A stretch of DNA of 43,190 bases, taken from positions 1-43,190 of the forward strand of contig CAYZCE010000017.1 of the NCBI GenBank assembly GCA_964476835.1. The letters are read 5' to 3'. The position numbers and the translations under genes were made by a program. The DNA is from PALSA-926 sp964476835 (GTDB lineage: Bacteria > Pseudomonadota > Alphaproteobacteria > Micavibrionales > UBA2020). Numbering within the stretch: position 1 is the first letter of the stretch; every line of letters begins with the position of its first letter. Under the pieces are notes generated by a model. The model ran no database searches. It was given only the letters and a program-made list of their open reading frames with translations, and was not told the origin of the DNA. Shown in pieces: positions 1 through 8,031 of the stretch.

Positions 1-2064
1 GTCAGCGACTACAAGCGGCAATTGACGATGCAGCCGCACGGCCGCTTCGACGCCGACAACGCGCGCAAGCGGCTGGAAAAACTTTTCGGCACCGCGACGC
101 TCGAGAGCTTCGGCGCGTTCTCGCGCGCGGAGATCGCGGCGGCGGGCGCGCTCATCGACTATGTGGAGCTGACGCAAAAAGGCAAGTTCCCGCGCCTCTC
201 CCCGCCCCGCCAGCTGCCGCTCGGCGCGGTCATGGAGATCGACGCCGCCACGCGCCGCAACTTGGAACTGACACATACGCTCAACGGCCAGCGTCAGGGC
301 AGCTTGCTGTCCATCCTCGATGCGACGGTGACGGGCGCGGGCGCGCGGCTGCTGGCGCGTCACCTCTCGATGCCGCTGACGGATGCCAAAGCCGTCAACG
401 ACCGCCTCGACATGGTCGAATTTTTTGCCAAGAACACGGGCGTGCGCGAGGATACGCGCCAGTTCCTGCGCCAGTGCGCGGATATCGAGCGGGCGCTGGC
501 CCGCCTGAGCCTCGAGCGCGGCGGCCCGCGCGATCTGGCCGCCATCCGCGACACGCTGGCGCAGACCGTGCAACTGCATCGCCTGATCGGCAAGAATGCG
601 GCTACCCTGCCCGCCGGCATCAAAGCCGCGCTGGAGACGCTCGCGCTGTGGGGATCGCATCATCCGCTGATCGACCAGCTCGAGCGCGCGCTGTCGCCTG
701 AACTGCCCGCGCTGGCGCGCGACGGCGGGTTTATCGCCAAGGGCTTTTCGCCGAAGCTCGACGAATTCAAATCCCTGCGCGAGGACGGCCACCGCCATAT
801 CGCCGCGCTGCAGGCCAAGTATGTGCAAAAGACCGGCGTCTCGACGCTCAAGATCAAGCACAACAATGTCATCGGCTTTCACATCGACGTCAGCACCAAC
901 CATGCCGACAAACTCTTCTCCAACGCCGCCGACTTCATCCACCGCCAGACGCTGGCCTCGGCGGCGCGCTTCACGACGCCGGAGCTGGCTGAACTGGAAG
1001 GCCGCATCTCCGAAGCTGCTGGCCGCGCGCTGGCGCTGGAGATGGAATTGTTCTCGATGCTCGTCGGCGAAGTGCTGGCGCAGGGCGAGCTGATTTCCAA
1101 GACCGCGCTGGCGCTGGCCGCGCTTGATGTCGCGGCGGCGCTGGCCGAACTGGCCATCGCGCGCAACTACACGCGCCCGCAGGTGGATGAAAGCCTCGCC
1201 TTCGACATCAAGGGCGGGCGGCATCCGGTGGTCGAGGCTGCGCTGAAGAAACAGGGCGCGGAATTTATCGCCAACGACTGCGCGCTGACCGATACCTCGC
1301 GCCTGTGGCTGCTCACCGGCCCCAACATGGCGGGTAAATCGACGTTTTTGCGGCAGAACGCGCTGATCGCGCTGATGGCGCAGATGGGGTCTTATGTGCC
1401 TGCGGCTTCCGCCCATATCGGCGCGGTCGACCGCCTGTTCAGCCGCGTCGGCGCGGCGGACGACCTCGCGCGCGGGCGCTCGACCTTCATGGTCGAGATG
1501 GTGGAGACGGCGACGATCCTCAATCAATCCGGCGCGCGCTCCCTCGTCATCCTCGACGAGATCGGGCGCGGCACCGCGACCTACGACGGCCTTTCCATCG
1601 CATGGGCCTGCCTTGAATATCTGCACGAGGCGAACCAGTGCCGCGCGCTGTTCGCCACGCACTACCACGAACTGACGGGCCTCACCGCCACGCTGCCGCG
1701 CCTGTCGTGCCACACCATGCGCGTCAAGGAATGGAAGGACAGCATCGTCTTCCTGCACGAAGTCGCCGACGGCACGGCGGATCGCTCCTACGGGATCCAC
1801 GTCGCGAAGCTGGCGGGCCTGCCGCCCGCCGTCATCCGCCGCGCCGAGGAAGTGCTGAAAAGCCACGAAGCCCAAGCCGCGACGCCCGCCGTCAAAAGCG
1901 GCAAGCCGCCCGCCGACCTGCCGCTGTTCAGCCTCGCGCTGCCGGCGGACGAAGCCAAGCCCTCGCCCGCCGAGGAAGCCCTGCGCTCGCTCGATCCCGA
2001 CACCCTCTCCCCGCGCGATGCGCTGGAAGCCGTGTATCGGTTGAAGAACCTGTTGAAAGGGTAA
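1..2064 (+). CDS. mutS: DNA mismatch repair ATPase MutS (5' end outside window)
   Basis: The reading frame is open from base 1, so the N-terminal mismatch-binding domain lies outside the window; about 687 of the usual 850-900 residues are visible. MutS recognises mispairs and, with MutL, starts mismatch repair. What remains is the connector, the lever/clamp helices and the ABC-type ATPase: Walker A GPNMAGKST (1318-1344) and Walker B LVILDE (1543-1560) followed by GRGTATYDG. The C-terminus (SPRDALEAVYRL) is the usual MutS tail involved in tetramer formation. The gene ends at TAA 2062-2064 and is followed by a repeat containing an intrinsic terminator. It converges on the exonuclease gene at 2186. 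Confidence 0.97.
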   Translation, partial: VSDYKRQLTMQPHGRFDADNARKRLEKLFGTATLESFGAFSRAEIAAAGALIDYVELTQKGKFPRLSPPRQLPLGAVMEIDAATRRNLELTHTLNGQRQGSLLSILDATVTGAGARLLARHLSMPLTDAKAVNDRLDMVEFFAKNTGVREDTRQFLRQCADIERALARLSLERGGPRDLAAIRDTLAQTVQLHRLIGKNAATLPAGIKAALETLALWGSHHPLIDQLERALSPELPALARDGGFIAKGFSPKLDEFKSLREDGHRHIAALQAKYVQKTGVSTLKIKHNNVIGFHIDVSTNHADKLFSNAADFIHRQTLASAARFTTPELAELEGRISEAAGRALALEMELFSMLVGEVLAQGELISKTALALAALDVAAALAELAIARNYTRPQVDESLAFDIKGGRHPVVEAALKKQGAEFIANDCALTDTSRLWLLTGPNMAGKSTFLRQNALIALMAQMGSYVPAASAHIGAVDRLFSRVGAADDLARGRSTFMVEMVETATILNQSGARSLVILDEIGRGTATYDGLSIAWACLEYLHEANQCRALFATHYHELTGLTATLPRLSCHTMRVKEWKDSIVFLHEVADGTADRSYGIHVAKLAGLPPAVIRRAEEVLKSHEAQAATPAVKSGKPPADLPLFSLALPADEAKPSPAEEALRSLDPDTLSPRDALEAVYRLKNLLKG

Positions 2065-2068
2065 ACTC

Positions 2069-2178
2069 CGGGAGAGGTCGGGGTGAGGGATTGCCCCAGT
2101 CTCGAAACTCGGACAATCCCTCACCCGCTCCATGCTTCGCATGGATCCCCTCCCTCTCCCGCTATCGCGGTAGAGGGC
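2069..2178. repeat. Palindromic intergenic repeat, copy A
   Basis: This is a 110-bp imperfect palindrome between the convergent mutS and sbcB genes. Its left part (GGGAGAGG, GGGGTGAGGGATTG) is mirrored by its right part (CAATCCCTCACCC, CCCTCTCCC). Internal hairpins are CCATGCTTCGCATGG and the terminator stem at 2152-2177. It closely matches copy B at 10168-10292 in order and in most bases. A short related hairpin lies at 15249-15273. Similar CCCTCTCC/GGGGTGAGG elements are common between genes in proteobacteria. Confidence 0.8.
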
Positions 2179-2187
2179 GTTTTTTTT
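2152..2187 (+). terminator. Intrinsic terminator of mutS
   Basis: The stem CCCTCT-C-CCGC pairs with GCGG-T-AGAGGG around a TATC loop (2152-2177), with one internal mismatch. It is followed by CG and eight T residues (2180-2187). The last two T residues are part of the stop codon (2186-2188, TAA on the minus strand) of the converging sbcB gene, so the terminator and the neighbouring coding region overlap. Confidence 0.75.
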
Positions 2188-3769
2188 AAAGCTTCGGGCC
2201 TGAACCCGTGCCGGTTTGGGGCGGCTTGGGCTGCTGGCTGTCGTTGGCGGGGGTGTTGCGCGGGTGGGTGAAGAAGGGTTCGTATTCCTTCTCGAGCGCG
2301 GTGTAGTAGAGCTTCAGCGTGCGGATCTGGCTGTCCGTCACGTCCTTCCACTTGCGGCCCTGAGCGCGTTCCTGCTCGATCTGTTCCAGCTCCTTGCGGG
2401 CGCGGGCGATCGTCATGTAGGGCGCGTTCAGGTCGTTGCTCAGCAGACGGCTGGCGATGTGCTTCTTCATGGCCTGTTGCTGGTCGGCCGTCAGCTCGTT
2501 GGGCGCGTGTTCGAAGATGATGCGACCCGCCAGCTTGGCATAGCGCGCGAGCGCGGCATCGGCAGCCAGTTCATCCTTGAAGCGGACGTAGAAATCCTTG
2601 AGCACCTTTGCGGCGTCGTGCCAGTCGTGGGCGTGGTGGAAGTCGTGCACCCACTGGGCGAGCTTGCCTTCCGCCCCTGCCGGGACCGGCTGGTTGAGGG
2701 TGGTTTCCGGCTGCTGCGGCAGCACAGGCTTCGCAGGCACCGCGGCGCGCGCGAGTTCGGAAGCCTGCGCCAGCGTAGCGAGGAACGCCGGATTGGCCTG
2801 CATCAGCTTGGCGCGCTGCAGCGCGAGCTTTTCGTTGTACGACGTCGGCAGCGCGTTGGGCGCGAGGTCGACCGGCATCAGGATCGGCTGCGCGTCCTTC
2901 TGCACCGTCGCGAAGGGGCTGTACTTCTTGAGGAGGACGTCTTTCAGTTCCTCCGCCGTCATCTTCATGTACGGCGTCGGGTCGATGCTGAGGTCGAAGA
3001 GCAGTTCGCCCTTGCCGCCGTCGACCGGGGTCAGGCCCGTCATGACGACCGGCTTGGCCTTGCTGCCGTGCGCGGCGTTGAGGTAGGTGAAGGTCTTGTG
3101 CGTGGCGATGAAGTCTTCCACGCCCGCCGTGGTCGAGAGCTTGTTCATCTGCGCCCAGATCTGCGGCGCGGCCTTTTGCACGACCTTGGCGACGCCGATG
3201 GTCGCGCGGATGTCGTTCAGCGCGTCGTGCGCGTCTTCGTCGGAAAGGCTCACGCCGTTCTGCGCCGCGACGTTCTTGAGCGTCAGGCTCGGCGAGCCGT
3301 AATCGTTGAGCGTGTTGAGCGTCAGCACGCCGGGCATGTAGATCATCGCCGCACGCACCATCAGCATCACGTCGCCGCGGCCGTTGGTCTGGCTGTTGGC
3401 GGGGTTGGGGCTACGCGTCAGGTCGGCATCGAGCAGGTTCTCGAACAGGTTCTTGGAGAAGACCGGCTCGTCGTAATTCATGCTGTTGTAGCCGACGAAG
3501 AGGACCGGCCAATGCTGGCTGCGGGCCCAGGTGTCGACTTCGCGCATCATCTCGTAATGAGAGAGCTTGTTGTTCTTGAGGTCGTCGGGGATGAAGCCGG
3601 TCGTCAGCAGGGCGCCGGGCGAGGCCACCGTCCATGGCGAGACGCGGCATTCGACTTTCTTGGTGGAGAGGATATTGAGGTTGTCGTCGGTGAAAACGAG
3701 GGCGATCTGCAGGATCTGGCTAAAATCCTTGTCTAGCCCCGTCGTTTCCGTATCGTAAAATACGTACAT
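2186..3769 (-). CDS. sbcB: Exodeoxyribonuclease I (SbcB-type 3'-5' ssDNA exonuclease)
   Basis: A 527-residue DEDDh exonuclease that would degrade single-stranded DNA 3' to 5' in mismatch repair and recombination. The DEDD residues are visible: D6 and E8 in FYDTETTG, D100 in GYNSMNYDEP, H181 and D186 in HDALNDI. The spacing matches Escherichia coli ExoI (D15, E17, D108, H181, D186). The protein is about 50 residues longer than E. coli ExoI, the excess being a proline-rich tail. The start at 3769 is chosen because the family begins right before the FYDTET motif and AAAGGGG precedes it; the frame is open further upstream to 4006 but that part looks non-coding. It converges on mutS, which fits a shared repair role. 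ExoI is best known from gammaproteobacteria. Confidence 0.9.
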   Translation of the reverse strand: MYVFYDTETTGLDKDFSQILQIALVFTDDNLNILSTKKVECRVSPWTVASPGALLTTGFIPDDLKNNKLSHYEMMREVDTWARSQHWPVLFVGYNSMNYDEPVFSKNLFENLLDADLTRSPNPANSQTNGRGDVMLMVRAAMIYMPGVLTLNTLNDYGSPSLTLKNVAAQNGVSLSDEDAHDALNDIRATIGVAKVVQKAAPQIWAQMNKLSTTAGVEDFIATHKTFTYLNAAHGSKAKPVVMTGLTPVDGGKGELLFDLSIDPTPYMKMTAEELKDVLLKKYSPFATVQKDAQPILMPVDLAPNALPTSYNEKLALQRAKLMQANPAFLATLAQASELARAAVPAKPVLPQQPETTLNQPVPAGAEGKLAQWVHDFHHAHDWHDAAKVLKDFYVRFKDELAADAALARYAKLAGRIIFEHAPNELTADQQQAMKKHIASRLLSNDLNAPYMTIARARKELEQIEQERAQGRKWKDVTDSQIRTLKLYYTALEKEYEPFFTHPRNTPANDSQQPKPPQTGTGSGPKL

Positions 3770-4101
3770 CCCCACAACCCCTTTGTTTAGCGTAAGGAAT
3801 CTTATAGCAGCTTTTCCGAGAAAGATCACGGGGCTGGGCAGCAAAAAGAAATTAAATTCCAAGGCTTGGAGCAATGCAAGGTCTCCGATAAAATCCAACG
3901 TCATAAGGCGATCAGTTGAAGTAGTCATTGAGAGGGGCGCGAAAGTTTTTTCCTTTGCCACACTATTAATTGACAGAATATCTCCCTGCGCCGGGAGTGA
4001 ATACAAGGCGCAGCGGCCAGAATCGCTCCTCGCGGTCTCCTCGGCACGCTTGAAATGGGGGGCGGCTGGCTGTAGTCTTCTTTTTCAACAGGATAAGAAT
4101 T
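3770..4101. other. Divergent intergenic region between sbcB and DAHP synthase
   Basis: This 332-bp stretch separates two divergent genes and is richer in AT than its surroundings. It must hold both promoters. A TTGACA hexamer lies at 3970-3975 on the plus strand, but I see no good -10 at the right distance, so no promoter is called. A short CTCCC/GGGAG hairpin lies at 3982-3997. AGGATAAG precedes the DAHP synthase start. Open frames crossing it have no protein-like features. Confidence 0.5.
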
Positions 4102-5520
4102 ATGCTCAAAACGATCAAAAGCGCTCCCGCCTCCCCTTGGACTCCCGATAGCTGGGAGACCAAGCCCGCCAAACATATGCCCGCCTACGACAACCCGGAC
4201 GAGCTGGCGGCGGTCACGCAGACGCTCAAGAACTACCCGCCGCTCGTCTTCGCCGGCGAGGCGCGCCGCCTGAAGAAGTCGCTGGCCAAGGTCGCGGCGG
4301 GCGACGCTTTCCTGTTGCAGGCGGGCGACTGCGCGGAGAGCTTCGCCGAATTCCACCCGCAGAATATCCGCGACACTTTCCGCGTCATTCTGCAGATGGC
4401 CATTGTGATGACCTTCGCGGCGGGCATGCCGATCGTGAAACTCGGCCGCATCGCCGGCCAGTTCGCCAAGCCGCGCAGCGCGGAGAACGAGACGCGCGAC
4501 GGCGTCACCCTGCCCAGCTACAAGGGCGACATCATCAACGGCACCGCCTTCACACCCGAGGCGCGCCGCGCCGACCCACAGCGCATCATACAGGCCTACA
4601 ACCAGTCAGCGGCGACGCTAAACCTTGTGCGCGCCTTCGCGCACGGGGGCTATGCCGCACTGCACCGCGTCAACAAGTGGACGCTGGACTTCATCAAGGA
4701 CCACCCGCTCGCCGACCGCTATCAGGATCTCGCGCACCGACTGGATCAGGCGCTCGCCTTCATGGCCGCGGCCGGCATCACCGCCGAGAACACGCCGGCG
4801 ATGCAGGAAGTCGATTTCTTCACCTCGCACGAGGCGCTGCTGCTGCCGTACGAACAAGCCCTCACCCGCGTCGACAGCACGACAGGCGAGTGGTACGACG
4901 TCTCCGCGCACTTCCTGTGGATCGGCGACCGCACGCGCCAGCCCGATGGCGCGCATGTGGAATTCCTGCGCGGCGTGCGCAACCCAATCGGCATCAAGTG
5001 CGGGCCTTCCCTGCCCGTCGACGACCTGCTGCGCCTGCTCGACATCCTCAATCCCGAGAACGAGGCGGGCCGCATCACGCTCATCAGCCGCATGGGACAT
5101 GAAAAGGTCGACGCGCACCTGCCGCAATTCCTGCGCGCGATCAAGGCCGCCGGCCGAGATGTCACGTGGGTCTGCGACCCCATGCATGGCAACACGCATA
5201 CCTCGTCGTCCGGCTACAAGACGCGCGCGTTCGAGAACATCCTTGCCGAAGTGAAGAATTTCTTCGCGGCGCATGCGGCCGAAGGCACGCACCCGGGCGG
5301 CGTCCACCTCGAACTCACGGGCCAAGACGTCACCGAATGCGTCGGCGGCGCCTACCGCATCACCGACGACGACCTCGGCGACCGCTACCACACCCACTGC
5401 GACCCGCGCCTGAACGCGAGCCAGGGGCTGGAACTCGCCTTCCTGATCGCCGACGAGCTGCATGCCAATTACAAACGCCGTCGCGACGCGGCCTCTGACA
5501 TCCTGTCAACGGAAGGATAA
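4102..5520 (+). CDS. 3-deoxy-7-phosphoheptulonate synthase, class II
   Basis: A 472-residue class II (plant-type) DAHP synthase. It condenses phosphoenolpyruvate with erythrose 4-phosphate, the first step of the shikimate pathway to aromatic amino acids. Family signatures are FAGEARRL, LQAGDCAE, WIGDRTRQ, RNPIGIKCGPS, SRMGHEKV, CDPMHGNT and HLELTGQDVTECVGG; the Cys of QAGDCAE and the His of MHGNT are expected metal/substrate ligands. Length matches the family. The start follows AGGATAAGAATT. NAD synthase begins 3 bp after its stop, so the two are probably co-transcribed, although they belong to different pathways. Confidence 0.95.
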   Translation: MLKTIKSAPASPWTPDSWETKPAKHMPAYDNPDELAAVTQTLKNYPPLVFAGEARRLKKSLAKVAAGDAFLLQAGDCAESFAEFHPQNIRDTFRVILQMAIVMTFAAGMPIVKLGRIAGQFAKPRSAENETRDGVTLPSYKGDIINGTAFTPEARRADPQRIIQAYNQSAATLNLVRAFAHGGYAALHRVNKWTLDFIKDHPLADRYQDLAHRLDQALAFMAAAGITAENTPAMQEVDFFTSHEALLLPYEQALTRVDSTTGEWYDVSAHFLWIGDRTRQPDGAHVEFLRGVRNPIGIKCGPSLPVDDLLRLLDILNPENEAGRITLISRMGHEKVDAHLPQFLRAIKAAGRDVTWVCDPMHGNTHTSSSGYKTRAFENILAEVKNFFAAHAAEGTHPGGVHLELTGQDVTECVGGAYRITDDDLGDRYHTHCDPRLNASQGLELAFLIADELHANYKRRRDAASDILSTEG

Positions 5521-5523
5521 GCC

Positions 5524-7188
5524 ATGTCCCTGCACTTCACTGTCACGCTCGCGCAGCTGAACCCGACCGTCGGCGATATCGCCGGCAACATCGAGAAGAT
5601 CAAAAAAGTATACGCCGCGCACAAGGAACAAGCCGACCTGATCGTCTTCAGCGAAATGGTTGTCACCGCCTATCCGATCGAAGACCTCGTGCTCAAGCCC
5701 TTCTTCATCGACCGCGTGATGGACGCCGTGCAGAAACTCGCCGCCGAGATCGACGGCAAAGGCGCAGGGCTTCTGGTCAGCGCGCCATGGCGCGACACCG
5801 ATGGCCGCGTTTACAACACCGCCCTGCTGCTGCACGACCACAAGATCGCGGCCAAGCGCTTCAAGCACAACCTGCCCAACTACGGCGTCTTCGACGAAGT
5901 GCGCGTCTTCTCCGCCGGCCCACTGCCCGAGGCCGTCACGTTCAAGAACCGCAAGCTCGGCGTCATGACCTGCGAGGACATGTGGTTCCCCGAAGTTGCG
6001 GCGAACCTCAAGGCCGGCGGCGCGGAAATCCTCGTCGTGCCGAACGGCAGCCCCTTCGAAGTCGACAAGTTCCCCGTCCGCCTGCAGCACGCCCGCGCGC
6101 GCGTGAACGAGACCGGTCTGCCCCTCCTCTACGTCAACCAGGTCGGCGGGCAGGATGAACTCGTGTTCGACGGCGGCTCCTTCGTGCTCGACGCCAAGGG
6201 CGCGGTGCTGACGCAGTTGCCGACCCACCGCGAATACGTCACCACAACGATCTGGGAGACCGGCGACGCATGGACGTGCAAGTCCTGCGAAACATCGCAT
6301 ACCGTTTACGAAGGGCTGGAGAGCATCTATCACACGCTTGTTCTCGGCCTGCGCGACTACGTCAACAAGCTCGGCTTCCCCGGCGTCTTGCTCGGCATGT
6401 CGGGCGGCATTGACAGCGCGCTCTCGGCCGCCATCGCCGTCGACGCGCTCGGCGCGGATCGCGTGCGCTGCTTCATGATGCCCTCGCCCTACACCTCGCA
6501 AGACAGCCTCGACGACGCGGCGGAATGCAGCGGCCTGCTCGGCATCAAGCACGGCAGCGTCGCCATCAAGCCCGCAATGGACGCCTTCGACGTCATGATC
6601 AAGGAAGCGGCCACGCAGAACATCGGCATCACCGCCGAGAACCTGCAGGCGCGCTCGCGCGGGATGCTGCTGATGGCCCTGTCGAACTCCACCGGCTACA
6701 TGGTGCTCTCGACCGGCAACAAGTCGGAAATGTCGGTCGGCTACGCGACGCTCTACGGCGACATGTGCGGCGGCTACAACGCGCTCAAGGACGTCTATAA
6801 AATGATCGTCTTCGATCTCTGCCGCTGGCGCAACGAGCACTACCCGGAAGGCGGCTTCGGCCCCAAAGGCCGCGTGATCCCAGAGCGCATCATCACCAAG
6901 CCGCCCTCGGCCGAGCTCAAGCCCGGCCAGAAGGACCAGGATAGCCTGCCGCCCTACGACGTGCTGGACGACGTCCTTTATTGCCTCGTCGAACAGGAAA
7001 TGAGCCTCGAGGAAATCGTCGCGCGCGGCCACACGCCGGAGACGGTCAACCGCGTCTGGAAGCTGCTCGACCGCGCCGAATACAAGCGCCGCCAGGCCTG
7101 CCCCGGCGTGAAGATCAGCCGCCGCGCCTTCGGCCGCGACCGGCGTTACCCGATCATCAACAAGTTCACGGATATTGCGACGAAGTAA
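5524..7188 (+). CDS. nadE: Glutamine-dependent NAD+ synthetase
   Basis: A 554-residue two-domain enzyme converting deamido-NAD to NAD, using ammonia released from glutamine. The N-terminal nitrilase-type amidase shows the catalytic triad E44 (VFSEMV), K114 (FKHNLPNYG) and C150 (MTCEDMWFP). The C-terminal synthetase has the ATP-pyrophosphatase loop SGGIDS at 293-298 and STGNKSEMSVGYATLYGD further on. The start at 5524 has a good ribosome-binding site, GGAAGGA, which overlaps the end of the preceding DAHP synthase gene. Length fits the bacterial glutamine-dependent form. Confidence 0.97.
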   Translation: MSLHFTVTLAQLNPTVGDIAGNIEKIKKVYAAHKEQADLIVFSEMVVTAYPIEDLVLKPFFIDRVMDAVQKLAAEIDGKGAGLLVSAPWRDTDGRVYNTALLLHDHKIAAKRFKHNLPNYGVFDEVRVFSAGPLPEAVTFKNRKLGVMTCEDMWFPEVAANLKAGGAEILVVPNGSPFEVDKFPVRLQHARARVNETGLPLLYVNQVGGQDELVFDGGSFVLDAKGAVLTQLPTHREYVTTTIWETGDAWTCKSCETSHTVYEGLESIYHTLVLGLRDYVNKLGFPGVLLGMSGGIDSALSAAIAVDALGADRVRCFMMPSPYTSQDSLDDAAECSGLLGIKHGSVAIKPAMDAFDVMIKEAATQNIGITAENLQARSRGMLLMALSNSTGYMVLSTGNKSEMSVGYATLYGDMCGGYNALKDVYKMIVFDLCRWRNEHYPEGGFGPKGRVIPERIITKPPSAELKPGQKDQDSLPPYDVLDDVLYCLVEQEMSLEEIVARGHTPETVNRVWKLLDRAEYKRRQACPGVKISRRAFGRDRRYPIINKFTDIATK

Positions 7189-7194
7189 GCGCCG

Positions 7195-7359
7195 TCAGGG
7201 GCGGCGGCGCGGGTCTGGCAGGAAGATGCCGGCCTTGCGGGCAGCGTCGTGCATCACATCGCTCCGGCGGTCGGCCTGCGGCGGCGTCTCCCGCTTTGGC
7301 GTCTCGCGTGCGGCCATCATTTTGGGAGCTTTTTTAGTCTTGTTGAATTTCTTCTTCAT
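7195..7359 (-). CDS. Small basic protein of unknown function (54 aa)
   Basis: A short frame starting ATG (7357-7359) and ending TGA (7195-7197). It begins MKKKFNKTKKAPKMM and ends KAGIFLPDPRRRP, so it is strongly basic and proline-rich, with no membrane segment or signal peptide. A purine-rich ribosome-binding site (AGAAAGAAGAACGG) precedes the ATG. It starts 27 bp after the stop of the 164-residue gene on the same strand, suggesting a two-gene operon. It ends 6 bp before the convergent nadE stop. I do not recognise the family. Confidence 0.55.
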   Translation of the reverse strand: MKKKFNKTKKAPKMMAARETPKRETPPQADRRSDVMHDAARKAGIFLPDPRRRP

Positions 7360-7386
7360 CCGTTCTTCTTTCTCGGTTGGGGTTGA

Positions 7387-7881
7387 CTAGATTCCGAACT
7401 TCGCTTCGACCCGGCGCGCCGTCTTCTCAAAGATGGAGAGCGCGTCGCGCAGCTCGCCCGCCTCGACCTTCTGACGATGGTCGGCACAGGCCTTGGCGGC
7501 GCGGATGTATCCGGCCACCATCTTCTGGTCGTCGTGAAACAGCGCCATGATCTTGGCCGCCGGGAAAACGTCGAAATAGCCGTCGCGCGTCTGCGCCTTC
7601 ATCTCGTCGGCGATGCGGGCGTAGGCGATGTCCTCATTGTCGGCGCTCAGCGCCTTTTCCTCGATCATCTTCACGCTGGAACCGGAGAGATAGACGGACG
7701 GCTGAAGATCGCTTAAATCCTCCCCCTCCGCTTCCAGTTTCAGCACCTTGCGCGTCACCTGCTCCTGCGTCGGAGATATGTTCGTATCGGGATCCAACCC
7801 CTCTTCCATCAGGCGCGCACGGAATTCAGCAAGACTGACGACTTTGCCAGTCAGCGCGTTAAACTCCCTTGATAATGACAT
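7387..7881 (-). CDS. Hypothetical protein, 164 aa, mostly helical
   Basis: An unrecognised, soluble, charged protein beginning MSLSREFNALTGKVVSLAEF. The start at 7881 is preferred because GGGGGAGGC lies directly upstream; the frame is open to 7932 but the extra 17 residues are glycine-rich and lack a ribosome-binding site. No signal peptide, membrane segment or catalytic motif is evident. The middle and end (DGYFDVFPAAKIMALFHDD, AKACADHRQKVEAGEL) look helical. It is probably transcribed with the 54-residue gene after it and diverges from gltX. Confidence 0.75.
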   Translation of the reverse strand: MSLSREFNALTGKVVSLAEFRARLMEEGLDPDTNISPTQEQVTRKVLKLEAEGEDLSDLQPSVYLSGSSVKMIEEKALSADNEDIAYARIADEMKAQTRDGYFDVFPAAKIMALFHDDQKMVAGYIRAAKACADHRQKVEAGELRDALSIFEKTARRVEAKFGI

Positions 7882-8031
7882 GCCTCCCCCTTTTCCCCCG
7901 GATTCATAGACTGCATCCATTCTATCAATCATATGTTAAGTGCTAATTAATTCTGTAAAAAATCTACGACTTGGCTTTTGCGGGGCGATTATGTTAGGCT
8001 CAACACTCTGAACTTTAAGGATTTTACGCCC

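Noticed and set aside
2216..3736. 506-codon plus-strand open frame opposite sbcB
   Set aside because: The opposite strand encodes a complete DEDDh exonuclease; this frame is Arg/Val-rich shadow sequence.
3925..4356. 143-codon minus-strand open frame across the sbcB/DAHP synthase gap
   Set aside because: It overlaps the start of DAHP synthase, and the intergenic half has no coding character or ribosome-binding site.
5506..7032. 508-codon minus-strand open frame opposite nadE
   Set aside because: Shadow of nadE; His- and Arg-rich with no family signature.
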